Assembly: GCA_037893225.1 (NCBI GenBank)
Contig: JAZGUH010000117.1
Span: forward strand, 3,782,001 to 3,846,000
Source of the DNA: Hippasteria phrygiana
Lineage: Eukaryota; Echinodermata; Asteroidea; Valvatida; Goniasteridae
Reading direction: 5' to 3'
Length of the DNA stretch: 64,000 nt
Below are positions 54,823 through 64,000 of this stretch, piece by piece. The notes under the pieces are model-generated. The model saw only the letters and a program-made list of their open reading frames with translations, did not search any database and was not told where the DNA came from. The stretch's first letter is position 1. The number at the start of each line of letters is the position of its first letter. A program made the position numbers and the translations under genes.

Positions 54823-55120
54823 CGGAGACGTGAAAAGGGGCACTCGATATATCCATGCTGAGAGGTAGACAGGGATTTTTTACAGATCAAAAAGGGAGCG
54901 GGGGCATAATTTTCCTAAACTGTTCAAAGTGGAAATTTTACAGAAAATTGTTCAAATAAATATGCTTCACATTTTTTCTTCAGAAAAGTAAAAATAACAT
55001 TTCATTTTTTCGAATTCTGCTACAACCCTGAGAGGAGCATTTTTTAGACACCCTATATAAGATCTGAATGGCCCATTGGCTGTGAGAAGTTAAATCATTG
55101 GCTGTAACACACTTCATGAT

Positions 55121-55475
55121 CCGTCAAACAATCCACAAGGGAAACTGACTATAGGTAAATTTGAATACATTTTGAAAGTGAACAAAGAAACTGGCAAGGA
55201 GCGGGATTCGAACCTGCGACCTCCGGGTTACGGCACCGGCGCTCTACCAACTGAGCTATCTTGCCCTATGTTGGCGGTTTCCCAAATTGTCAGTATCTTT
55301 GTTCGGGTGGGCGCTAGTCAGAAGTCATCAACCCAGAATGCCGTATAGCCAGGAATCACACCACATTTTACGATACAACCTGGGAAGCGACATTGTGGGG
55401 ATCACTCAATGAGGCTACGACTTTTTAACTTATAATTCGTCAAACAATCCACAAGGAAAACTGACTAGGTTAATT
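55121..55475 (-). mobile_element. tRNA-derived SINE (family S1) between direct repeats
   Basis: On the minus strand: GGGCAAGATAGCTCAGTTGG (A box), CCCGGAGGTCGCAGG, GGTTCGAATCCC (B box), CTTGCC closing the acceptor stem, then CAGTTTCTTTGTTCACTTTC. This head is the best tRNA fold in the window, but its anticodon arm is irregular. Direct repeats of CGTCAAACAATCCACAAGG then AAACTGACTA flank it at about 55122-55160 and 55438-55475, pointing to a dimeric or composite insertion. Confidence 0.75.
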
Positions 55476-55645
55476 TAAATACACTTCATGATCAATAGAT
55501 TTGTTTTGAAAGATATGCAATTTAATTTAAATGTACACATTATAACATTATACTTTTCTTTAAATTGCTTTCATTAACATTAAATTGCAAAAAATAAACT
55601 TAATGTAAAATTTCTGTTACAAAACAATTCATGTACTTTTTAGCA

Positions 55646-55995
55646 ACTCTATTTTATTTTATTTATTTTATTTCATTCAATATCCAACAGCGCAAGCGCC
55701 AATTACAGGATGTGTGCTGAGAGCACCAGAATTAGGGAAAACCCCTACTCTTTCACGACAAGTGCTCTGGGTTCTTTAACGTTCACTGATCCCATAGAAC
55801 ACACGAGACCTCCGGTTTAACGTCCCATCCGAAGGACGTGACCCTTTTTTAGATGAATAAGGGCCAGTCGTGGCCCAGAACATGCACTTGATACCAAGAA
55901 CGGTAGTGCAAGCAATACATGATGTGGTTTCCCATCCAAGTACTGCCTGCAATCAACGTTGCTTAACTTCAGTTATGTGCCTCTTCCACTGAGCA
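55646..55995 (-). mobile_element. 5S-rRNA-derived SINE (SINE3-like)
   Basis: On the minus strand the head reads ACTGAAGTTAAGCAACGTTG then AGTACTTGGATGGGAAACCA, which matches the internal promoter half of 5S rRNA (GAAGCTAAGCA and AGTACTTGGATGGGAGACC). The body follows, with GTCCTTCGGATGGGACGTTA and AGTGAACGTTAAAGAACCC. It ends in an AAATAAAAT-type tail at 55646-55672. 5S-headed SINEs are the SINE3 class. The first half of the 5S gene is missing or diverged. Confidence 0.7.
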
Positions 55996-56217
55996 ATGTT
56001 TTTTTTTAACAATGAGAGTGCTTGAATCCAGCTCCCTCCACACATTAGACCGGAATGATTGGAACTTAGGGCATAGATTCATATTGTACTCTTAACAATT
56101 TAAGGGCAAATTGTGCAGTGATGTTGCCAAGGATTTTCATTGGGGACACAATAATTATTATTATATATTATTATTGATTCTTTCTGGTAATGAAACCTAG
56201 GATTCCTCAAAAGCGCC

Positions 56218-56450
56218 CTAGGCACTGTAGCTCGAAAGCCTGAAGAAACCTGTAGAGAGAAGACAATGAGAAGAAGTTACAGTTTTAGAGGTGGGAGGAA
56301 AACCCCAGAAGAATATTCTGGGGAAAACCCACGGAATCAGGTTGGGACTGAAAACCCAATCCACATGTGGACTAGGGCAGGAATCGAACCCGGGCCACAG
56401 CGGTGAAAGGCGGGGACAGTAACCACTGCGCCAACCTGATTCCCAAATTA
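56218..56450 (-). mobile_element. tRNA-derived SINE with conserved central domain
   Basis: On the minus strand: GAATCAGGTTGGCGCAGTGG then TTACTGTCCCCGCC and GGGTTCGATTCCTGCC (B box), followed by CATGTGGATTGGGTTTTCAG and GGGGTTTTCCTCCCACCTCT. Box A-like and box B-like motifs with a GGTTTTCCTCCCAC body are typical of widespread animal SINE families. Confidence 0.7.
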
Positions 56451-56479
56451 TGCGGGGGTGTCCATGCATGGCAACAACA

Positions 56480-56680
56480 TTTTAAGTGAGGACCCGGGGC
56501 ACCAGCATTCCCAACTAGCTGGGAAGGAGGGCACCATCATTTTTAGTGGGGACACAGGGGCACCAGAATGTTTAGTGAGAGCACAGGGGGAACTAATATT
56601 TTTCAGTGGGGGAACAGGGGGCACTAACATTTTTTCAGTGGGGCACAGGGGGCACTATAATTTCTAGTGAGGGCACACTA
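56480..56680. repeat. degenerate ~40-bp minisatellite
   Basis: Five or six units of GTGGGGACACAGGGGCAC(C/T)A followed by a short A/T spacer (ACATTTTTTCAGTGGGGCAC and variants). Both-strand ORFs here are repeat translations. Confidence 0.8.
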
Positions 56681-56747
56681 GGGCCAATAGCATGACGGAA
56701 ATTATTTTAATGTTGCATCGATTGTGTATAGGCCTACTTACGGGCCC

Positions 56748-56893
56748 CGTTCCTGGAAAACAAAATCCACTTTGAAGTTATTGGACTTACCAAACTAAGT
56801 TGCGACATTAAAAACCAACAGGTATTATCGTAGATACGTAGATAGAGGGGAGGGTTTTGATTTGTTTTGTGGGACGGAAATTTAGGGGTAAAA
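56748..56893. mobile_element. solo arm of fold-back element 1
   Basis: Matches 52245-52385 in the same order: AAAATCCACTTTGAAGTTAT, CATTAAAAACCAACAGGTAT, GGGAGGGTTTTGATTTG, GACGGAAATTTAGGGGTAAA. No opposing arm follows. Poly-G and poly-C tracts (56919-56931, 56949-56970) lie just beyond. Confidence 0.8.
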
Positions 56894-57626
56894 AAAAGGC
56901 ACTCTGAATATATATATTGGGGGGGGGGGGGTAAATCACCCCCCTTACACCCCCCCCCCCCCCCCCCCCGCTGGCTACGCCTATTGGATCAATCTTCAAT
57001 AGCTACCCAAAACAAATTCAAAGCTATACACCCAGAGGCGGGGTAACTATAGTTAAGTTGAAAATAGTTAAGTTGAACTGAACCACAAGTTGCTTTTATT
57101 AGATCGAGCAATACGAAGCAACATCGTATGCCTACTATCTTTTATTCCATGCGAAACAAAACAAACACCCACCACACTCCCCTTCAAAACCTCTTTAAAA
57201 ATAAATAGGGCCTAAATAAATAAATATTAAACGAACTGTCGGGTACTATAGATGCGGCTTTAGGTGAAGACATCCAAATCCAAAAGGGAGCTCACTGAGC
57301 AAAGAGCAGGGAAGTTTTCCTTACACGTGGAAAAGTTCTTTGCCCTATGCCTATGACAACCAGTCAACTATACCATCCGATTTTTCCATAAATAACCTGT
57401 GCAGTTTTTTTAATGATAACATGTAAACTGAAACTACAATAACGGTGTCCCACGGCATAATGATGGTGTCATGGCCGACTCCTGATGCACTGCAACACAA
57501 TTGCGCTTTTCTAATGATGAACACAATCATTTTGGGCAATGGCATAACCTTTAACCTCATCCCAATCCTACCCTAACTCTATCTTTAACCTGACCCCAAC
57601 CCTAACCCTATTCCTCACCATCACCC

Positions 57627-58014
57627 TAGTCTGGTTCACAGACCAAAATATTCTAACTATTTCTGATGAATATTAGGTCCGATGCCGCCAATGTCACGTG
57701 ACGAAAATTGGCAGTTTCCGAAAACGTCCGAGGTTTTCCGAACTTGTTTTCGGTAACATTCGGCTGTTAACGTTGATGTTCGCAATAAAAAAAAAATCTC
57801 TGTCAGGCCCGTTACAGATCCTGGAATTTGAATTCTCAATTATATATAAAAACTGTATTTTGCCGACTGGATTTTGCAAGAATATTAAATTTGAATGATG
57901 CCACTGACGTCACTCGGACTAACACTGTACGTCATGATCTATTTTAAACCGTGGTAGCTACCTGACCTAAGATATATAGATGTCAGGGAATCTTCAGGTC
58001 AGGGAACCAGACTA
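57627..58014. mobile_element. TIR element (TAGTCTGGTTC ends)
   Basis: CTAGTCTGGTTCACAGACC at the left and GGTCAGGGAACCAGACTA at the right are inverted ends, about 390 bp. Similar words (GTAGTCTGGTTCCGTGACC) occur at 11448. The interior is unremarkable. Confidence 0.55.
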
Positions 58015-58179
58015 ACCCTCACCCTTTCCCTGTCATTATACCCAGCACGATCTGGGACAGAGGTTCCTTTTGTCCCAATACACTCCCAATACACTCTCCA
58101 GACTATTGTTACCTAAAACATCCCTTGACATATGAAAAGAATTCCTAAAATTCCGGGAACACAATGACCAACACAAAAG

Positions 58180-58198
58180 AGGGGGGGGGGGGGGGGGG
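58180..58198. repeat. poly-G tract (19 nt)
   Basis: Uninterrupted G run in the SNX4 upstream flank. Confidence 0.95.
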
Positions 58199-58345
58199 TT
58201 CCCTCTGCCCCATATCGCGCATCATAATGCCTGTCATGTTTCTTATTGTTTGGGGACGGGGGGACTGCTGAAAATGCGCAGTATAACCATGGAGAAATGT
58301 GTCTTATTTCTTTATGGTATAACCAACAAGTCGGATTTTCAGGGA

Positions 58346-58475
58346 GTCTGAAGCCGTGTCCGAATTACTTGGCTACGGCTTGAAATTACACAAAAGTCTA
58401 TGTGATGTGGCTGCAGCCACTACCATAGAAATATGTGTATATTTCAAGCCGCAGCCAAGTAATTCGGACACTGCC
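58346..58475. repeat. inverted repeat (GTGTCCGAATTACTTGGCT)
   Basis: GTGTCCGAATTACTTGGCTA then CGGCTTGAAAT at the left pair with ATTTCAAGCCGCAGCCAAGT then AATTCGGACAC at the right, around about 60 nt. A small MITE is the simplest reading. Confidence 0.75.
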
Positions 58476-59469
58476 TGATATTCACGGACAATTACGGAAA
58501 TGATGTCAGTGCGCCAGGCGTTTATTGTTAGATTATATCGGCGCATTACACTAGAAGGAAGAGGGGATATGAAATGTCCAATCAATTACGGACACCGCGT
58601 GATTCGTAATTCTTTGAACTATTTTGAATCAGAATGTGTATAATTTATATATCGGTACACTGTCAGATAAAACCAAGTTGGCTTGAATACACACAAAATG
58701 CGTTTGTAATGATAAACGCCCCTCACAAACAAAGTGACGGCAATCCATTCCCTTGTCTGAATGGTACGGTCCTGGAGCAATCACTGCATGCCGTACCGTA
58801 CGCCCAACAAAATGTTGCGGTGAGTTTTTTTGACAATTCAACTTGGTCAAGGCAGTAACTTAAAAATTGTCTAGCGGTGAGTCAGCTGTGATTCCTCGTC
58901 CGTGGAGTTCGCTCGTGTACAGCGAATACGAAAAGCGAAGTAGGCCTACGCTGTGTAAGCAATCCGGAGTTGAAAGCAGAAAGTTTAAAAGCTTTATAGT
59001 GTGTATCATAGCAGTCTATTGACAACACGGATTTCTTTACAATTATAGTCAGATGAATGTGATTCTTGATATCGTTCCAAAGTCAACGGAAAACCCCCGT
59101 ACACCCATTCCCAGAACATTTCGTCAATGGAGTTCAACCGGGGCCATATAGGGCCTCCGAGCAAACAGAGGACTTGTCATCACTGTACTAGAGTGGGTGT
59201 AAGCTAAAAAGTTGGAGTTGCTGTCGTTCTCAACGTCCTGCTGGGCTGCGAACTAGATTTTGAGCTGTCGGCTGCGGGGCTTCCACGGTAAAAGTTGTTT
59301 TGACGGTGGGATGATGGTGGGGAGCGTTGAAATTTACACACGCACCGTCCAGCTAGCTCAGTGGCACTGAGTGACAATCGACTTCATGACTAACCTTTTA
59401 CGTGTGTAGGCTTACGTGAAATATGAAGTCAAATCTATTCCGGCTTGAAATTGTGGCTTCTGTTAACTT

Positions 59470-59752
59470 ATGTTGACACTTTCGTGCGTGTCGAATAAAA
59501 CGGCTTCTCCAGTGATATTTTCGAGAGTACTTTCATCACGAATAAACAATTTAACTTCTCCATCACTCAGTGACGAACACGACAGATTCTTCTCAAGCAG
59601 TTCGTATTTCGCAGAATTGCACAAAGCCATAATTTTTCCCCAGGTCAAACGGTGTCGATCCGAACTGGCAAAGACAATGGGTTTGTTGTATCCGGAATCA
59701 AGGGCACGTATGCCACACACATGCGGTGGTCGTGTTTTTCTCGGTGCTTTTG
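59470..59752 (+). CDS. candidate first coding exon, plus strand (unrecognised)
   Basis: ATG at 59470 opens 94 codons ending at a strong donor, TTTTG|GTAAGTAT. The first 27 residues (MLTLSCVSNKTASPVIFSRV and on) lack acidic residues and carry Arg, Lys and Ser, like a mitochondrial targeting sequence. The rest has no family I recognise, and no partner exon can be linked within the window. The opposite strand is also open here (59463-59720) and looks equally protein-like, so the strand is uncertain. If real, it starts a gene divergent from SNX4. Confidence 0.3.
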
Positions 59753-59904
59753 GTAAGTATATAAATCCGCGAAAATGTAAACTAATATATCAACATCTTA
59801 AAGCTACTGTACGGTCCTTGCTCTGACTGATAATTTCAATGGACTTCTTTTTCTGAAGAATAAAAGACGACCGTATTTTTGAATGAAAAAGTACATGTAC
59901 TTAT

Positions 59905-60482
59905 ACTAGTTGGGTCATCTCCAGTAATTCGTTTCTCAGTGGATTTGTCTTCTATAAAGGTTAAATGAAAATTTTAGCCGGGGTGTCCCTCCCAAAAGTG
60001 TGGGCTAACTCCGGGAGGGGGGTAAATAGATTAATACAGGGGTCAAAACTGAAAAAATGCTTCGATTGCTGTAAAAAGCAAACCAAACTATCCGTCTAAT
60101 CATAAGGATTTAAAGAAGGTATAGTTTCTACTATCTACGAGCATTTTAAAGAGGTTTGACCTTTTCTGTTGACCTTTGACATTTGATACATTTTATCTCC
60201 TATCTCCGTAACCATAAGTCGTAGATAGTAGAAACTATAACTGTTTTAAATCCTTATGATTAGACGGATATTTTGGTTTGCTTTTTACAGCAATCGAAGC
60301 ATTTTTCAGTTTTGACCCCTGTATTAATCTATTTATCCCCCCCCCCCCCTCCCGGAGTTAGACCACACTTTTGGGAGGGACACCCCGGCAAATTTTTTTA
60401 TTTAACCTTCATAGAAGACAAATCCACTGAGAAACGAACCTTTGCTCTCCACGGTCACGGAATTACTGGAGATGACTCAACT
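59905..60482. mobile_element. fold-back element (~240-bp arms)
   Basis: The arm at 59905-60140 (CATCTCCAGTAATTCGTTTC, GGGGTGTCCCTCCCAAAAGT, GCTTCGATTGCTGTAAAAAG) is the inverse of 60222-60482. The loop is about 80 nt. A poly-C tract at 60338-60350 sits in the right arm, opposite a shorter G run in the left arm, showing homopolymer drift. Confidence 0.9.
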
Positions 60483-60574
60483 ATAGTACAATATTTATGT
60501 GCGCTCTATTCGGTTTTCATAATACATAACGACGGTTGTTATACATTACTGTAGGAGCGTCCCGCTCCACATTC

Positions 60575-60722
60575 TAAGTTCACTGTTAAAACGCTGTTAA
60601 AACTTTTTAAACAACCCACGGTGCCCTGCTTAAACAACCATGTGCCCTGTTTAAGCAGGGCACATGAACAACCTGATGGGTTGTTTAACTTGTTTAAACA
60701 GCGTTTTAACAGTGTTTGAAAC
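60575..60722. repeat. palindromic element (AACACTGTTAAAACGCTGTT)
   Basis: CACTGTTAAAACGCTGTTAA pairs with GTTTAAACAGCGTTTTAACA, and GTGCCCTGCTTAAAC with GTTTAAGCAGGGCAC, over nearly 150 nt with a short centre. Confidence 0.85.
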
Positions 60723-61551
60723 AACATTTCTTACTATCGTCGGTCGATTTGTACAGGATGTCTCATTAGAAAGCCCATAACTTCTGAATTTATTTTTGAG
60801 GGTCATATACCCAAAGTGCGGACACGATAGCAAACATAACCGTATGCCTAATTTTCATGAAATACGAACGCATCTTCCATGTTGTTAATATCGTACGTGT
60901 GTACACTGTACACGTTTGTGTTTATTGCTATTGTTTTCAAGGAAAACAGTGCATGAATGACTATTATGAAACACTCGATTTTACAGTTCAAGACATGACA
61001 GAGTTGACAACATGACTTTCACTTTGTGTAGTCATTGAAAAAAATGCCAAACCACTGACCTAATGGAAACATGGCGCTGTTTGCACAACAAGCCATCACT
61101 GTACAGCTACAAAGAACATTGGGATTTACAAGAGGTTGTTTGATTATTACTATGAACGAGTTTATTTTGACATTTTCCGGGTCACGATTGATTATGAAAT
61201 TACTGTTATGAGGAAACGGATCAATAAAAATAAAGGGGGCTTATGTATATTGCTATAAGTGTAAACGGTTTACGCTTAGCAAATTTTCAGCCATTCGTTT
61301 GCACTGCAGTGCATGGTGCAAAATTTCATCTGATTTTGTTGATTTTCTTTTACCCTGGAGTGTCTACACAGATTGAGCATAATTATGTACAGAGTCTCGG
61401 CATATAGAGATTTTATACATTGGGAATGCAGTCATAAAATTGTTTAAGTGGAAATTTCTATGAGATCTTGATGAGTAGAAAAAGGCCGGCTAGGAATGTT
61501 TTGTTGAGTAAAAGAAAGCCTACATATATCGCAGAAACTTAAGGTTCCTTT

Positions 61552-61623
61552 TGTAACCCTAACTTCCCATGGTGTGTGGAAAATTGTATTAAAATTGGAG
61601 GATTCAGGATCGTTAGGGTTATT
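61552..61623. mobile_element. minimal piggyBac-type MITE relic
   Basis: TGTAACCCTAACTTCCC at the left and CGTTAGGGTTATT at the right; both TTAA ends have mutated. GGAGGATTCAGGATCG recalls families G and 40136-40679. 72 bp. Confidence 0.55.
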
Positions 61624-62941
61624 GAAGATACAATTTCACCAACGCAGCACAATAAGCAAATTGATACACAAAATGCACAGTTTACGACCCACAAAATTCT
61701 GCTGTGGGCGGGGTTCATCGATCGGAAATTAATGGGGTGACACAGCTGACAGTTACCGGTAAATATCCCTGGTATAATGGCCACTGCATATGTGGGGCCA
61801 ACATTACTAAAACGTCAACACCAATTACTCCTTAATTGCCGTGTCGTGATACACGCTCAAAAGTACTTGTTGATGTGTGGTTTAAAATATCTCCTGTGTA
61901 ATCTGCTTCACTGATCAGTTATTAAGTCAAGTGTAACTCACGTTCAAAAATTGATTTTGGACAGACAGTGAAAGCTGGATTTTTACTGTACATGTATACA
62001 GGTGGGTCGAACATTTACACCGCAGTCCCCCCCATTTCATCTAGCTATGGACCAAAGCCGAATAATTAAAGGAAGGATTTTTGAAAGATTATTTTCTTGA
62101 CATACTGAGGATTTACAATGGAGCACTCGAAAGAAATATATAGGCCCTAAGCTCCCAGGAAAACTGAAGAACATTTCATTGGCTTTCAGTATATACTCAG
62201 TCATAAAATGAAGAATGAGCGTTCCAGCGCTAACATTTGCACAAAAGATATATAGCTAGAAATGAATGTGAAACTCGAACCGTAATTGCTCACCATTCCC
62301 TCAGTACGACATTTCCCGTGAATTCAACGGCAAGCTCCAGGTGGCGTACGTGTATACGCCATTCATTTCACCCCACTTCGAGTATCCTGTAACGGAGATT
62401 TTCTGGCAGGGAAATATCCCATTGTTCTGTGTCCTTAAAAGTGAAATTAAGCGAGCGAAGAAAAGAAAACAACCGCAGGAAATACCTTGAGGTTTGTTGT
62501 GATGGTAATTTTGTTGTACTTATAGAACCGGGACTTTATTTACATATTTGTTTAATGGCATGGAAAGACCGGGTGTATCATTTCTTGGCTCTTGACCAAG
62601 CTATTGCAAAACTGTGGAAAGAACTTTGGGCCCGTACTGTGTATTAAAATGTTCTCATGCCGCGGGTTGTAGAACACGACGGCACAGCAATGTAGATTTC
62701 CAAAACCTCGACTGTTTACCATTTGCTTAATATGATTTATTTTATTGGTGTGCACGTTTCCATTCTGTTTGTTTTTTCAACTGTGCATACTGTTTTTTAG
62801 CATAGAAAGGACACAAAACTGTAGCGCAGATAATACGAGCATATTCGAGAGAAGTAGCCACATTACAATTCCGAGAGTCATAAACTTGCGCGAGGAAAAG
62901 ATGGCCGCCACACGCGATTCATTCATGTGCGTGCCCGCCTG

Positions 62942-63231
62942 TCGGGGTAAGATTGGCCAAAAATAAAAATTCCACGAAATCCACGAAAAATCCATGAAAA
63001 AATCCACGAAAAATCCACGAGGACCCTAGATCAACATATAGTTTGTATTTGCCTAAAGGCACCCCCTTAAAATATCAGTTTTTATTGCTCCATATCCACT
63101 TTTACAGGGTAAAAACACCTTTAGGACAATACCTCAAGAATTTCAGATTGCAAAAGAGATTCTTTAACAATTCTGAAATCCCAACAAAAAAATCCTGAAA
63201 TCAGGAAAAATCCCGACAAATCTCACCCCTG
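62942..63231. mobile_element. MITE family A copy 4
   Basis: TCGGGGTAAGATTGGCC at the left and GACAAATCTCACCCCTG at the right, with GTTTGTATTTGCCTAAAGGC, CATATCCACTTTTACAGG and CAGATTGCAAAAGAGATTC inside. TCCACGAAA is repeated about four times near the left end. Confidence 0.88.
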
Positions 63232-64000
63232 ATATGTTGTGAAGCAACTCGTTTTGTTAGGCTATCTGTCACTCAGAACGGAGGGGAAATTTAGGTCCTA
63301 AAGGAAACCTAGTCTGATTCAGACTTCAGCGGCTGGATGGGTGGGGCTGTCAAAATGCGACCCTGAGCTCGCTTGATCTTTGCACAATGCAGCTCAACCA
63401 GTGTGGGGAGGAAAAGAAACATTATTCATCAGGACGTGAAAGGTGAGCCTAAGTAAAGTCTGGCCGCCGCTCCAGACACAATCGGGGATGAAAACTTCGG
63501 AAATCCCACAAGAATGCAAAGCGTATCCCGTACGTCACGCAAGCACGCCTCATAATTTGGCCTGGGTTATGACCCTCTCTATAACCTGCAGTCTTTCAGC
63601 AACTACATGTATTGGCTTGGCAGGCGCTTGAAGTAAGACACGGGTTGAGTGAATGTGAGACGAAATTTGGGGTGCTGCGTAGCACTATATCAAGTGAGAT
63701 GAACTAATTTGGTGAGCACTATTTATTATTTTTTCAGTTCATCTCACGGGTTGAGTGAAGTTGCGTGTGACGTCATTATAAGAGGCGCGAAAGCGCTGAA
63801 TTAGACTGGCAACCAGCCCACTGCCGGATGCGATGGCAAGGCACGTATACTCGTTAGTGGTTCCTTTTTGGGGGTCCTCCGGGGTTACTGCAGAATGCAA
63901 ACCATCGCACGAGTAATACTCAATACCAAGAAGTTCGAGAAATAGAAAGTTCAAAAACTAGAAAGTGTCCAAATGCCCCTCTGGTATCACACCAATCTTG

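Noticed and set aside
62901..62949. AAGATGGCCGCC start followed by GGG|GTAAGA donor-like site
   Set aside because: The start context is good, but the donor-like GTAAGA is the first bases of a family A MITE, so the exon reading is not independent evidence.

Overview
The window looks like intron-rich animal nuclear DNA, most likely from a marine invertebrate deuterostome and probably an echinoderm. That placement is inference. It rests on the frequent TAGGCCTA and ACATGTACATGT words, the very high load of short non-autonomous transposons, and a conserved gene with GT-AG introns; there is no taxonomic marker. The base composition is AT-rich and no operon, bacterial ribosome binding site or long ORF is present.

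One gene can be assembled with confidence: a complete sorting nexin 4 (SNX4) on the minus strand. Its 12 coding exons run from the start codon at 54326 down to the stop codon at 13313. Joined, they give 1,338 nt, or 445 residues, against 450 for human SNX4. Every junction keeps the reading frame and has GT donors and AG acceptors. Exons 2 to 4 encode the phosphoinositide-binding PX domain. Exons 5 to 12 encode the coiled-coil BAR-type region. Only about 3% of the 41 kb locus is coding.

The rest is layered transposable-element debris. Positions 1-13312 (downstream of SNX4) hold fold-back and terminal-inverted-repeat elements, a degenerate repeat of about 285 bp, poly-G/C tracts, a Tc1-like end and hAT-like MITEs. 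The introns hold several kinds of element: TTAA-flanked (piggyBac-type) MITEs whose ends read CCCTAACCC; hAT-type MITEs with 8-bp target duplications; tRNA-derived SINEs; minisatellites; and a decayed exon resembling DUF3504/Crypton-type recombinases. Intron 1 ends in two adjacent fold-back elements of about 0.8-0.9 kb. Positions 54327-64000 (upstream of SNX4) hold SINEs, including a 5S-rRNA-derived one, another large fold-back, and two weak candidate first exons of a plus-strand gene divergent from SNX4.

I see no new enzyme system or gene cluster. The most informative material is the transposon record: exact target duplications, nested insertions that give an order of events, several unrelated-looking MITE families sharing TTAA targets and telomere-like ends, and an insertion 13 nt from a 5' splice site of SNX4.
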